Assembly (NCBI GenBank): GCA_018713245.1
Contig: DVFM01000002.1
Location: forward strand, 1 to 35,506
Origin: Candidatus Merdivicinus intestinavium
GTDB taxonomy: Bacteria; Bacillota; Clostridia; Oscillospirales; Ruminococcaceae
Direction of reading: 5' to 3'
Length of the DNA stretch: 35,506 nucleotides
A model generated the notes under the pieces. It saw only the letters and a list, made by a program, of their open reading frames with translations. It did no database searches and had not been told where the DNA came from. This document shows positions 8,160 through 15,732 of the stretch, piece after piece (position 1 is the stretch's first letter; the number at the start of each line of letters is the position of its first letter). Both the position numbers and the translations under genes were made by a program.

Positions 8160-8849
8160 TTACGCCTTGACCAGAATGGTTGTAAAATAGCTGGGGTCGT
8201 CGTCCGCCTCGTCCAGAGAGGGGCAGACCTTCTCGTCCGGCAGCCCGCAGTTCTGGACCAGCGACGCCTTTTCATAAAGCCCCGCATCCTTCAAAGCCTG
8301 CCGGACCGCCGGCATGGCTTTGCCTGTTTTCATGAGGATTTTGCTGCCGGGAAGGGCCAGGCTTTCCGCCAGCCCCTCATGGCCGGCCGGGATGATGTGC
8401 AAAGGCTTTCCCATTTCGGTGATTCCCGTTCCCAGCTTGGCCGCCACAGCGCAGAAGCTGGGAACGCCCGGGATGATCTCGGTCCGGTAGCCCCTGGCCT
8501 TCAGGATGTCGTGGACGTAGCTGAAAGTGGAGTAAATGGACACATCCCCCAGGTTCAGCATCCCGACGTCCTCCCCCCTGTCCAGCCATTCCGCCACGGC
8601 GTCCGCGGCCTCCTCATGGCTTTTCCGCAGGGCTTCCTGATCCCTGGTCATGAGGAAGCGGATGGGCAGGATGGTTTTTCCGCTCATGTCCACCGCCGCC
8701 GACGCGATGTCCAAAGCCAGCGTGTTCTCCCCTTTGGTCTGGGGGGTCGCAATGACCCGGCAGGCCCGGATTGTCCGGACCGCCTTGCAGGTCAGCAGTT
8801 CCGGGTCCCCGGGGCCGACGCTGATGCCGTAAAAAACGCCTTTTTCCAT
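8160..8849 (-). CDS. cbiL: Precorrin-2 / cobalt-factor II C20-methyltransferase
   Basis: Adds the C20 methyl group to cobalt-factor II. The protein has 229 aa. VFYGISVGPGDPELLTCKAV at the N-terminus is the SAM-site signature. MLNLGDVSIYSTFSYV and EIIPGVPSFCAVAAKLG are conserved CbiL/CobI blocks. The ATG has ATAGGAGGCT upstream. It lies 9 nt after cbiK and 10 nt before cbiF, matching the reaction order CbiK, CbiL, CbiH, CbiF closely. Confidence 0.95.
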   Translation of the reverse strand: MEKGVFYGISVGPGDPELLTCKAVRTIRACRVIATPQTKGENTLALDIASAAVDMSGKTILPIRFLMTRDQEALRKSHEEAADAVAEWLDRGEDVGMLNLGDVSIYSTFSYVHDILKARGYRTEIIPGVPSFCAVAAKLGTGITEMGKPLHIIPAGHEGLAESLALPGSKILMKTGKAMPAVRQALKDAGLYEKASLVQNCGLPDEKVCPSLDEADDDPSYFTTILVKA

Positions 8850-8858
8850 GATAGCCTC

Positions 8859-9638
8859 CTATTCCCGTTCCATCGCGCGGCGGATGTGCGCGAGATACAT
8901 TTCCCGCACCGCCGGGTATTCCCCCAGCCCGCGCACCACTGTCTTTACCGCAAATCCGTCGGACTCCAGCAGGGATTTCCAGCTGTCCGGCTCCTCCCCC
9001 GCCATGTCGTTGACGGCGTGGTCCCCCGCCACCAGCATCAGCGGCGTCACCGTCACCCTGCTGACGCCCATCCGCCGGAGTTCCTTGCGGACGATGTCAA
9101 TGCCGGGGTAGCCTTCCACCGCCCCCACCAGGATGCGGTCAAAGCCCATTTCCCGGAACATGTAGCCCAGCGCCGGGTAGACCGCGTTGGCGAAATGCTC
9201 GGTCCCGTGGCCCATAAGCGCCAGCGCCTCCCCCTCCTCCCGAGGGAATTCCCGGTCGAAAAAGCGGCAGATTTCCTGCATATCCCCGGTGGAGGAGAGC
9301 AGCGGCCTGCCCACGGAAAATTCCGCGAAGGAGCTGCGGAAGGGCTCGGCCTGGGCCCGCAGCTTGTCGTACTCTTCGCCGCAGATCATATGGGTGGGCT
9401 GGATGACCACCCGCTCAAAGCCCGCGTTTTGAAGGTCCTCCAGCGCCTCCGGCACCGATTGCAGGGAAAGCCCCTGTTTTTTTAAGGCCCGCAGAATCAT
9501 CCCGCTGGTGAAAGCGCCGCGCACCTCCCAATCCGGAAACGCCTCCCGGGCGTCCCGTTCCACCGCCCCGATGGTTTTTTCCCGTGTATCGGCGTGGCTT
9601 GTGCCGAAATGCGCCAGCAGGAGCGCCTGTTTTTTCAT
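8859..9638 (-). CDS. cbiK: Sirohydrochlorin cobaltochelatase
   Basis: Inserts Co(II) into sirohydrochlorin, the entry to the cobalt-early pathway. The protein has 259 aa, a class II chelatase of the CbiK type. QALLLAHFGTSHADTREKTI at the N-terminus and ALMGHGTEHFANAVY in the middle carry the histidines expected at the metal site. VTVTPLMLVAGDHAVNDMAG is the usual C-terminal block. No signal peptide is seen, so it should be cytoplasmic. The ATG at 9638 follows GGATGAG; a longer frame to 9851 runs through the riboswitch and was discarded. First gene of the operon. Confidence 0.94.
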   Translation of the reverse strand: MKKQALLLAHFGTSHADTREKTIGAVERDAREAFPDWEVRGAFTSGMILRALKKQGLSLQSVPEALEDLQNAGFERVVIQPTHMICGEEYDKLRAQAEPFRSSFAEFSVGRPLLSSTGDMQEICRFFDREFPREEGEALALMGHGTEHFANAVYPALGYMFREMGFDRILVGAVEGYPGIDIVRKELRRMGVSRVTVTPLMLVAGDHAVNDMAGEEPDSWKSLLESDGFAVKTVVRGLGEYPAVREMYLAHIRRAMERE

Positions 9639-9669
9639 GATGATCTCATCCTTTCCGGCTTCGGCGGCA

Positions 9670-9699
9670 ATAAAAAAGCCTTCTCCCGGCGGAGAAGGC
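9670..9699 (-). terminator. Riboswitch-controlled intrinsic terminator before cbiK
   Basis: On the minus strand the hairpin GCCTTCTCC-gccg-GGAGAAGGC is followed at once by TTTTTTA. It sits between the cobalamin aptamer and the cbiK start, where an expression platform is expected, so regulation is probably by premature termination when cobalamin is bound. Confidence 0.88.
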
Positions 9700-9777
9700 G
9701 CAGCAAACAAGGCTGCCAAAGGCAGCCGGCATCGCCGCACCGGCCAAATGAATCCGTCAGCTGTGCAACTTCCTCCA

Positions 9778-9969
9778 ACGGCAGGTCTTCTGGCTCCAGG
9801 CTCCCCGCACCGCTCCGGGCCTTCCCATGCGGCGCGTCTGCCGCGCAGCAAAGTGGCCGGTATTTTTGGGGCGGCGCTCCCCTGTCACAGCGGCGGTCCC
9901 GCGCGGGATTTTCACCCGGCTTCCCTATTCTCGCCGGCGCGGTTTCCCGCCCGGCGCACCGTTGGCATC
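9778..9969 (-). promoter_or_regulatory. Cobalamin (AdoCbl-type) riboswitch aptamer
   Basis: On the minus strand the region reads GATGCCAACGGTGCG at the 5' side, then GGGAAGCCGGGTGAAAATCC, GACCGCCGCTGTGACAGGGG and CACTTTG, and ends with the B12 box GAGCCAGAAGACCTGCC (9780-9796). These are the conserved elements of the cobalamin riboswitch in order. It begins about 7 nt below a -10 box and lies upstream of a complete cbi operon with a terminator between them. The sequence match is direct; ligand class (adenosyl versus hydroxo) is not decided here. Confidence 0.95.
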
Positions 9970-9975
9970 CCCTCT

Positions 9976-10004
9976 ATTATAAAGAACGGCGCGGGAAAAA
10001 TCAA
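9976..10004 (-). promoter_or_regulatory. Housekeeping promoter of the cobalamin operon
   Basis: Minus strand: TTGATT (10004-9999), a 17-nt spacer, then TATAAT (9981-9976). The predicted start near 9969 coincides with the 5' end of the riboswitch. Near-consensus sigma-70/sigma-A promoter. Confidence 0.85.
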
Positions 10005-10145
10005 CCGGGTTCCCGGCGTTTCCAAATAATTTTCTAAAACTGCAGACGTTTTTTCAAAAAAAGCTGCTCAAAACCGCGGCTGTCACGCAATTTCGCGGCA
10101 GCGAATACCTTAAAGCATGACGGAATGAAAGGAACGGGATGCACG

Positions 10146-10940
10146 ATGTCCAACTGGCGCGAATACTGCAGTAATAATCCATGCTGCTGCCGGATCTGTA
10201 CGGTTTACCGGGCAGGGCCGCAGGGCGCCCCAGGTCCGGCCGGACCCCAGGGCTTGCAGGGTCCCCCAGGGGCGGCCGGCCCGCAAGGCCCTCAGGGTCT
10301 GCAGGGGGTTCCGGGACCGACCGGGCCGGCAGGCGCCACCGGTCCTCAAGGCCCGACCGGTCCCGCCGGGGAGGCAGGCGCTGCAGGGCCGCAAGGCCTG
10401 CAGGGGGTTCCGGGGCCAACCGGGCCGGCCGGACCCCAGGGCGTCCGAGGCTTGACCGGGCCGACCGGTCCCACCGGACCTGCCGGCGCTGTCGGGCAGC
10501 AGGGTCCCCGCGGAATTCCGGGGGAAACGATTGAAAACGTTTTTGCGTCCTTTCTGGACTTCAGCGACGTTTGGGAGCCGCAAAGCGAGCTGCCGCTGGT
10601 TCCCAGCGTACCGGACCCCAGCGGCGCCATTACCAACAGCAGCCTGACCCGGCTGACGCTGGAACCAGGCTATTACCTGATTGCCTACAGCGTGTCCGCG
10701 CTGTTCCGGACGGCTTCCTATATGCAGGTCACGCCGTCCTACAACGGGGCTGCGCACCTGGAAACAGGCGTTTACTTTGCAGTCAACGCCGACGGCGCGT
10801 CCGCAAGCGGCTCGTCTCATTTTATTCTATATGTCCCCGACCCCGACCCGACGGAATTCTTCCTGACCTACAGCAGCCCCACAAACGCCATCGACGGAAA
10901 TGTGAGCCTCACTGTTTTAAAGCTCAACCGCCTGCCATAG
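10146..10940 (+). CDS. Collagen-like repeat protein, probable spore-surface (BclA-like)
   Basis: The protein has 264 aa. Residues 1-23 are a short cysteine-rich head ([20 protein letters not shown]), with no signal peptide. Residues 24-126 form about 34 uninterrupted Gly-X-Y triplets, rich in GPT, GPA and GPQ, expected to fold as a collagen triple helix. Residues about 127-264 are a compact beta-rich C-terminal domain ([27 protein letters not shown]) like the C1q/TNF-type trimerisation heads of BclA-type exosporium proteins. The ATG at 10146 is preferred over the in-frame ATG at 10125 because AAAGGAACGGG precedes it and nothing suitable precedes the other. It is divergent from the cobalamin promoter and converges with the next gene, overlapping it by 17 nt. 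A spore-coat or exosporium location is an inference from family and host. Confidence 0.85.
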   Translation: MSNWREYCSNNPCCCRICTVYRAGPQGAPGPAGPQGLQGPPGAAGPQGPQGLQGVPGPTGPAGATGPQGPTGPAGEAGAAGPQGLQGVPGPTGPAGPQGVRGLTGPTGPTGPAGAVGQQGPRGIPGETIENVFASFLDFSDVWEPQSELPLVPSVPDPSGAITNSSLTRLTLEPGYYLIAYSVSALFRTASYMQVTPSYNGAAHLETGVYFAVNADGASASGSSHFILYVPDPDPTEFFLTYSSPTNAIDGNVSLTVLKLNRLP

Positions 10941-11349
10941 TCCCCGCCAGGCTCCCGTACGCTTCCACCCGGCAGCATCCGGGCAAAACGCCCCTCTCCC
11001 CGCCGAAGCGGACGCCGAAAAGGAGCTCCGCGTCCCAGCCGAACGCCCGGTAGGCTGCCGATACAAGCTGCTCCATCTCGGTCAGGAGGGCGTTTTCGCT
11101 CCCCGTCACCAGCAGCATCACCGCCGCCTCTCCCACGGGGAGCGGCAGTTTCCCCGCGCTCCGGGCGAGCTCTCCGCATCCGCCTTCGGCGCTGAGGGCG
11201 AACCATTCCCGCCCTTCTGCCGCATGCAGCACCCGCCGGGCGTCCGCTTCGTCAATCCCCACCATGGCATCCTGCCAATCCTCCAGGACTGCGCTGAGCC
11301 GCCCGTGAAATTCCCCGGCGCTGCGCCCGGTTTCCAGCTGAAACTTCAT
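10924..11349 (-). CDS. Small protein resembling a stand-alone FtsZ C-terminal domain
   Basis: The protein has 141 aa. By eye the segment from about residue 30 to 125 follows the FtsZ C-terminal (tubulin-like) domain: [12 protein letters not shown] corresponds to [32 protein letters not shown] to the GENRAAEAAKKAISSPLL helix, and [20 protein letters not shown] to the LMNITGGTNLSLYEVQEA block. [10 protein letters not shown] matches DVNMIFGSVI. The GTPase domain is entirely missing (no GGGTGTG). The start at 11349 has GGGAGAGGA upstream. It converges with the collagen-like gene, the two stop regions overlapping by 17 nt. The match is remote and unverified; the function is unknown, and an FtsZ-interacting role is only a guess. 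Confidence 0.6.
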   Translation of the reverse strand: MKFQLETGRSAGEFHGRLSAVLEDWQDAMVGIDEADARRVLHAAEGREWFALSAEGGCGELARSAGKLPLPVGEAAVMLLVTGSENALLTEMEQLVSAAYRAFGWDAELLFGVRFGGERGVLPGCCRVEAYGSLAGTMAGG

Positions 11350-11373
11350 CCGATCCTCTCCCTTATTCTGCCT

Positions 11374-12021
11374 TTACCGTCCCGCTTCCGCGCCGCCCCA
11401 TTCTACAACCGTGAAACCTTCCCGTTCAAAAGGAACGATTTCCTGGGGCGGGATTTCCATCGGTTTGTCCAGCGCCTTCCAGGCCATGAACACCCGCAGC
11501 ACGCTGTCCGGCTCCGGGGAAACGGCGAGCCTTGCCGAATCCGTGTAAGCCTCCGACTGGAAAGAAATCAGGTTGTAGGGGTTTTGCTCCATCCGCGGGA
11601 GCCAGTAGACAATCATTTCGTTATACTCCCGGGGCGTCATGCCCATTCGGGACAGAGTTTCCTGCAAAAATCCGGCGGTGTCGCTGCCCTTCACCACAAA
11701 TCCTTCGGAGAAATCATAGTCGGTTTGGGATTCCCCCTCCCAGAACAGGTAGGAGTACTCCTTCCCATCCGCCAGGTTGGTCAGGGTCCCGTCGGGCTTA
11801 GCCAGAACTTCCCAGCCGTCTCCATAGGCGGGATAGGTGGCGGTCAATTCGCCGTCGTAGTCCAGCCGGACCGAAACTTCCGTTTCCTCCTCCGGGTAGA
11901 GGTAGATGACCGGCTTTTCATCGGCGGTATTGGAAGAATAAAAGTACATTCCCAGCAGAATGGCCGCCGCTGCCGCCGCACAGGCTGCTATGGCAATGAG
12001 AACGATTTTCCATTTCTTCAC
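11374..12021 (-). CDS. Membrane-anchored protein of unknown function with KPVIYLYP motif
   Basis: The protein has 215 aa. Residues about 5-27 form one N-terminal transmembrane segment (VLIAIAACAAAAAAILLGMY) followed by an extracytoplasmic domain that opens with EKPVIYLYPEEETEVSVRL. That opening recurs in uncharacterised Clostridia proteins. Further features are LFWEGESQTDYDF, GFVVKGSDTAGFL and EYNEMIVYWLPRM. No catalytic motif is recognised. The start overlaps the stop of the cysteine-rich gene by 4 nt (12018-12021), so both are probably translated together; FtsZ-C-like gene follows 24 nt later. Confidence 0.7.
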   Translation of the reverse strand: MKKWKIVLIAIAACAAAAAAILLGMYFYSSNTADEKPVIYLYPEEETEVSVRLDYDGELTATYPAYGDGWEVLAKPDGTLTNLADGKEYSYLFWEGESQTDYDFSEGFVVKGSDTAGFLQETLSRMGMTPREYNEMIVYWLPRMEQNPYNLISFQSEAYTDSARLAVSPEPDSVLRVFMAWKALDKPMEIPPQEIVPFEREGFTVVEWGGAEAGR

Positions 12022-12488
12022 AGGGCCTTCCTCCGTCTCCGGTAAACCACAATCTCCGGGTCGGAACCGGCGTTCCCGTATTCGCAGACCAGCAGGTAGT
12101 TTTCATCGGCGGTGAGACCGTAACAGCGGCCGCCGCCGTCTTTTTTGCACAGCTGGTTTCCCAGATACACCCGGCTGTCGTCCCAGAATTTGATCTTCTG
12201 CCCGCCGGGCAGGGTGTATTCCAGATTGATGTAGGAGCCGGCCAGGGCGTTTAGGTCTTTGACTTCCTCCATGTCCGCAATGCCCAAATCATTGAATTCC
12301 TTCACCAGTTCTTCTTTCAAACGGCAGGGGGCTTCAAAGACCCTCCCGCAGTTCTCGCAGCCTTTTTTCAAACAGCACGCTGCCAGGACGCAGCTCCCGC
12401 CGAAGGGCTTCCCTCCCGTTTCGGCGCAGCCGCCGCATTGTTCCCGGAATCCGCATTGCGCGCAGTCCAATCCGCAAATCGCGCTCAT
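12018..12488 (-). CDS. Cysteine-rich DUF3795-like protein
   Basis: The protein has 156 aa. The N-terminal half is packed with cysteines: ICGLDCAQCGFREQCGGC, then CVLAACCLKKGCENCGRVF, the pattern of DUF3795-type proteins proposed to bind zinc or iron-sulfur clusters. The C-terminal half is a beta-rich extension (INLEYTLPGGQKIKFWDDS, LLVCEYGNAGSDPEIVVYRR). The ATG at 12488 has a near-perfect AAGGAGGTG site 5-6 nt upstream. It shares one base with the stop of the preceding GNAT reading frame, showing that the GNAT 3' end was once the coupled upstream gene. Confidence 0.72.
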   Translation of the reverse strand: MSAICGLDCAQCGFREQCGGCAETGGKPFGGSCVLAACCLKKGCENCGRVFEAPCRLKEELVKEFNDLGIADMEEVKDLNALAGSYINLEYTLPGGQKIKFWDDSRVYLGNQLCKKDGGGRCYGLTADENYLLVCEYGNAGSDPEIVVYRRRRKAL

Positions 12489-12987
12489 CAAAACACCTCC
12501 TTCTGTCTTTCGTTTTCATCCCTCTCTTTGAGGGAATACCGGTACACTTCCAGCCCGTCCCGCGTCCCTGCCGGACGGAACCCGAATTTTTCCGCCAGCT
12601 TCCGGCTGGCCCCCTGCTCCGGGCAAAACTCTATGACAAGGCTTTCCAGGCCCATCCGCCCGGCCCGGGCAGCAAGGGCCTTAGTGACTTCTCCCGCAAA
12701 GCCCTGCAGTCCCGGCGGAGCACCCAGCCCAGCTCGTACTCCTCCGGGCCGTCATAGGGGTGGAAAATGCAGGATCCGGCCAGCCGCCCGTTGTCTTTCT
12801 GTTCCAGGGCGTAAATCAGCGGCGGCCGGGACAAGCCCGCTTCCCGAAGGAACGCCGCCGTCTGTTCCCGGCTGAAGGGCGGTTCCAAAAACCGCATCAC
12901 TTCCGGGTCGGAAAGCGCCCGAAAAAGCGGCGCTTCATCCTCCGGGACAAAGGGACGTATCAAAAGCCGCTCCGTTTCCAGCCTCAC
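12488..12987 (-). pseudogene. GNAT-family N-acetyltransferase broken by a frameshift
   Basis: The GTG start at 12987 (GGAGGAAGGG upstream, overlapping the previous stop by 4 nt) opens a typical acetyltransferase: RLETERLLIRPF, then LAGSCIFHPYDG and YELGWVLRRD. Near 12700-12715 the frame loses homology and stops at about 12631. The continuation, LQGFAGEVTKALAARAGRMG then FCPEQGASRKLAEKFGFRPA and a normal C-terminus ending at 12488, lies in another forward frame of the same strand. One or two bases appear lost or gained at the acetyl-CoA loop. Either a recent pseudogene or a sequencing/assembly error; the otherwise intact reading frame favours a very recent event. Confidence 0.85.
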
Positions 12988-13553
12988 AGCCCTTCCTCCA
13001 TGAAATGGGGATATTTCTCCCAATATCCCCGGTAGACCCGGGCTTCGTCCCCGTCCAGGTTCAGCTGGTACAGCCTGAAATGCACCGGGAAATTTTTGGG
13101 CTGCCAAACCTCCTCATAGGTGTAGCAGTATTTCATGCCGATGTTGCGCATGACCCCGCCGCTGCGGGGATTTTTCACGTCGTGGGTGGCCGTCAGGAAG
13201 GGGATGCCCCGGCGTTTGGCTTCTTCCACCATGGCTTTGGCCGCTTCGGTGACGAACCCTTTGTGCCAGAACTCTTTGCGCAGGCCGTAGCCCAAGTCAT
13301 GGGCTTCCCCGCCGCTGATATTCCCATACCCGATGGGGACATTGTCCTCTTTTAAGCAGATTGCCAGGTGAATGCCGCCGTCTTTTGGCTCCAAATACTG
13401 TTCCCAGAGCATTTCTTCCGCTTCCGCCAGGGTTTTCACCGGGAACCAGGGGAGGAAGGTATTGACCTCCTCATCCCGCATCATGGCAAAAAAGGCCCCT
13501 GCGTCCGCTTTTGTAAATTCCCGCAGCAGGAGCCGTTCTGTTTCAATCCGCAA
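12984..13553 (-). CDS. GNAT-family N-acetyltransferase (RimJ/RimL type)
   Basis: Transfers acetyl from acetyl-CoA to an unknown amine; the architecture resembles ribosomal-protein N-terminal acetyltransferases. The protein has 189 aa: LRIETERLLLREFTKADAGA at the start, then LAICLKEDNVPIGYGNISGG, LGYGLRKEFWHKGFVTEAAK (acetyl-CoA-binding A motif) and NPRSGGVMRNIGMKY (B motif). The start is TTG at 13553, chosen because GGAGG lies about 8 nt upstream and homology begins there. It overlaps the 36-codon gene upstream by 11 nt and the broken GNAT downstream by 4 nt. Confidence 0.85.
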   Translation of the reverse strand: MRIETERLLLREFTKADAGAFFAMMRDEEVNTFLPWFPVKTLAEAEEMLWEQYLEPKDGGIHLAICLKEDNVPIGYGNISGGEAHDLGYGLRKEFWHKGFVTEAAKAMVEEAKRRGIPFLTATHDVKNPRSGGVMRNIGMKYCYTYEEVWQPKNFPVHFRLYQLNLDGDEARVYRGYWEKYPHFMEEGL

Positions 13554-13653
13554 GGGCGTCCTCCTTTCCGGACAGCATCCGGACAATATCCAGCGCCAGC
13601 GCCGCAATCACCAGCAGACACCCCGCCGTGAACAAAAAACGAAGCACCTTCAT
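13543..13653 (-). CDS. 36-residue single-pass membrane peptide
   Basis: Short reading frame: ATG at 13653 preceded by GAGGAGG seven nt upstream, stop TGA at 13543. The product starts MKVLRFLFTAGCLLVIAALA, forming one hydrophobic segment (about residues 4-21), then LDIVRMLSGKEDALAD as a charged tail. It starts 13 nt after the EFR1-type gene and overlaps the TTG start of the GNAT by 11 nt, so its translation may drive GNAT translation. It could be a real small membrane protein or a leader for coupling; no homolog is recognised. Confidence 0.55.
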   Translation of the reverse strand: MKVLRFLFTAGCLLVIAALALDIVRMLSGKEDALAD

Positions 13654-13665
13654 TTGTATTCCTCC

Positions 13666-14430
13666 TCACCAGAAATAGACGTTTTCCTTCCGCTTTGCCA
13701 GCTTCTCCGTAAACATTGCCGCAAATTCCCGGTATTCCGGCGTGTCCATATTCTTGGCGTGAACCGGGCACCGGCGGATGCACCGGAAGCAGGCGATGCA
13801 TTTGTCCGGGTTCACCCGGAAAGTTTCCGGGTCAATGGCCCCCTCCGGGCACTCCCGGGCGCAGAGGCCGCATTGGACGCAGCTTTCCGCCGTCAGGGGA
13901 TGGAACTTGCCGCCGTTCCCGCCCTCTTTATAAGGCCGGTTTCCCGGAATCTGCGGGCAGGAGAAGTCCCCTCCCTGCAATTTTGCCAGCACCTTCCGGC
14001 CGAAGGCGGCGTCCCCGCCCAGGTCGCTTTGGTCGGGGCGGCCTTTCTGGATATCGCCGTAGGTGTGTTCCCCCACCAGGGCGGCGGCCGCCACCGGCTT
14101 GAAGCCCAGCCCCCGGACCAGATTGGTGAGTTCCAGCAGCGCGTCGTCGTAGTCCCGGTTGCCGTAGGTGACGGTCACAATGCAGGGCGTATCGTTCCCC
14201 TTCAGCCGGGAAAAGCGCTCCGCCGCGCCTTTGTAAATCCTCCCGCCGTAGACCGGCGCGCCGAACACCGCCAAGTCCTCCGGTCCGAACTCCGTCACGG
14301 CCGGACGGGCGTCAAACCGGGTCAGATCCAGCAGCTCCGCCTTTCCGAAGGCGGACGCCACCGCTTTTACGCCGCGGCCGGATGTTCCGGTGGCGGAAAA
14401 AAAGACCCCATAAACATGCGCAATTTTCAT
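13666..14430 (-). CDS. EFR1-family flavodoxin-ferredoxin protein
   Basis: Predicted cytoplasmic electron carrier of 254 aa. Residues 1-165 are a flavodoxin-like domain: AHVYGVFFSATGTSGRGVKA includes the phosphate-binding loop for FMN, and FGAPVYGGRIYKGAAERF follows. Residues about 180-235 carry two 4Fe-4S motifs, CVQCGLCARECP and CIACFRCIRRCP, as in bacterial ferredoxins. This domain order defines EFR1-type ferredoxins of Clostridia. The ATG at 14430 is preceded by AAGGAGGG. First gene of the minus-strand accessory cluster; redox partner unknown. Confidence 0.88.
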   Translation of the reverse strand: MKIAHVYGVFFSATGTSGRGVKAVASAFGKAELLDLTRFDARPAVTEFGPEDLAVFGAPVYGGRIYKGAAERFSRLKGNDTPCIVTVTYGNRDYDDALLELTNLVRGLGFKPVAAAALVGEHTYGDIQKGRPDQSDLGGDAAFGRKVLAKLQGGDFSCPQIPGNRPYKEGGNGGKFHPLTAESCVQCGLCARECPEGAIDPETFRVNPDKCIACFRCIRRCPVHAKNMDTPEYREFAAMFTEKLAKRKENVYFW

Positions 14431-14453
14431 GGAAATCCCTCCTTGTTTTATTC

Positions 14454-14482
14454 AGTATAGCATACTTTTTGCGGAATTGCCA
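14454..14482 (-). promoter_or_regulatory. Probable promoter of the EFR1-type gene cluster
   Basis: Minus strand: extended -10 TGC-TATACT (TATACT at 14459-14454) with a weak -35 TGGCAA (14482-14477), 17-nt spacer. It lies 24 nt upstream of the ATG. Confidence 0.55.
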
Positions 14483-14536
14483 GATATTTTTCGTCAAAAG
14501 CCCTCATATAACCTGAACAGTTCCTCAAAGAAACTA

Positions 14537-14565
14537 AACACAAATCCGGAAAGATCCTGTATAAT
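14537..14565 (+). promoter_or_regulatory. Probable promoter of the sugar-kinase operon
   Basis: TATAAT at 14560-14565 with a poor -35 (AACACA, 14537-14542) at 17-nt spacing. It is 38 nt upstream of the GHMP kinase start and divergent from the EFR1 promoter. The weak -35 suggests an activator, but no operator was recognised. Confidence 0.5.
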
Positions 14566-14603
14566 GGTAGATAAGAAAATTGATTGGAATGGGAGGATTT
14601 TTT

Positions 14604-15716
14604 ATGGTTCATGTTTCCACACCCAGCCGCATCTGCCTGTTCGGAGAGCATCAGGATTATCTCGGCCTGGAGGTCATCGCCTCGGCCATCAACCTGCGCT
14701 TTTCCGCCAGGGCGGAGAAGCGGGCTGACTCCTGGCTGAACATTCGCATCCGCGACAAATCCATCGGTGAGCTGGGGGCCAAAAACACCGAAAACAAATA
14801 CGAGGAATACCACATCGACACCGCCGCCCCGCTGGTGTACGAAAACAAGCGGGACTACTTCAAATCGGCGGTCAACGTCCTCCGGAAAGCGGGCTTTTCC
14901 ATCGGCGGTGCGGACGTGACCCTGGATTCCGAAATCCCCATCGGCAAAGGCATGTGCTCCTCCACCACCATGGTGCTGGTGTTCACCGCCGCCCTGGCCG
15001 CCCTTTCCGACCCCAAGCGGGCCCAGGACCCTATGGAAATGGCACTTCTCGCCTGGAAAGCGGAAGTGGAGGAATTCAACGAGCCCGGCGGCATGATGGA
15101 CCAGTACGCTTCCGCTCTGGGCGGCATGGTTCACCTGGACTTCTCCACCGGCGCTGCGGTCCCCACCCGCCTGAGCCTCGACCTGGACGGCTGCTTCATC
15201 CTCTTTGACTCCCTCCAGGACAAGGACACCATCAAGGTGCTGGGCGACTCCAAGTACCCCACCCAGGAGGCGCTGAAGCAGCTGGGCCGGTACGGCATCA
15301 CCTCCATCCGGGATTTTTACAATGACCCCTCTCTGGAAAAATATGTGGACACCCTGGACGAGCTCCACCAGCGGAAGGTCCGGGCCAACATCGACAACTA
15401 CCGCATCCAGCGGGAAGCCCTCTCCCTCATCCAGGAAGGACGGATGACCGACGAAAAGATGGGCGAGCTGCTGAACCGCCACCAGGCGAACCTGCGGGAC
15501 GGTCTGGGCATCTCCACCCCCGTCATTGACAAAATTTTGGAAACGGCCATGGCTCACGGCGCTTACGGCGGCAAATTCAACGGCTCCGGCGGCGGCGGCT
15601 GCCTCTACTGCTACGCGCCCCGGGAAAAGGCGGAGGAAATCGTCCGCGCCGCCAACGACATCGGCTATCCGGCCATGATCCTGCATCAGGACAAGGGCCT
15701 CACCATTCACGACTGA
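14604..15716 (+). CDS. GHMP-family sugar kinase (galactokinase-like)
   Basis: ATP-dependent kinase expected to phosphorylate the anomeric hydroxyl of a free sugar. The protein has 370 aa. STPSRICLFGEHQDYLGLEV matches the substrate motif of galactokinase (GEHTDY type). IPIGKGMCSSTTMVLVFTAA is the ATP loop of GHMP kinases, and GKFNGSGGGGCLYCYAP is motif 3. The ATG at 14604 was chosen for the GGGAGGA site; an ATG 24 nt earlier lacks one. It heads a four-gene operon with a nucleotidylyltransferase 17 nt downstream, a phosphohexomutase and an alpha-L-fucosidase. The substrate cannot be read from sequence: fucose, galactose, a uronic acid or another hexose are all possible. Confidence 0.85.
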   Translation: MVHVSTPSRICLFGEHQDYLGLEVIASAINLRFSARAEKRADSWLNIRIRDKSIGELGAKNTENKYEEYHIDTAAPLVYENKRDYFKSAVNVLRKAGFSIGGADVTLDSEIPIGKGMCSSTTMVLVFTAALAALSDPKRAQDPMEMALLAWKAEVEEFNEPGGMMDQYASALGGMVHLDFSTGAAVPTRLSLDLDGCFILFDSLQDKDTIKVLGDSKYPTQEALKQLGRYGITSIRDFYNDPSLEKYVDTLDELHQRKVRANIDNYRIQREALSLIQEGRMTDEKMGELLNRHQANLRDGLGISTPVIDKILETAMAHGAYGGKFNGSGGGGCLYCYAPREKAEEIVRAANDIGYPAMILHQDKGLTIHD

Positions 15717-15732
15717 GCAAAGGAGTCTTATC

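Noticed and set aside
8859-9851. Longer cbiK frame beginning at 9851
   Set aside because: The extra 71 codons run through the riboswitch and terminator; the ATG at 9638 has a ribosome-binding site and matches the family start.
10215-10520. Near-repetitive DNA in the collagen-like gene as a separate repeat element
   Set aside because: The periodicity is nine nt and follows the Gly-X-Y codons, so it is explained by the protein.
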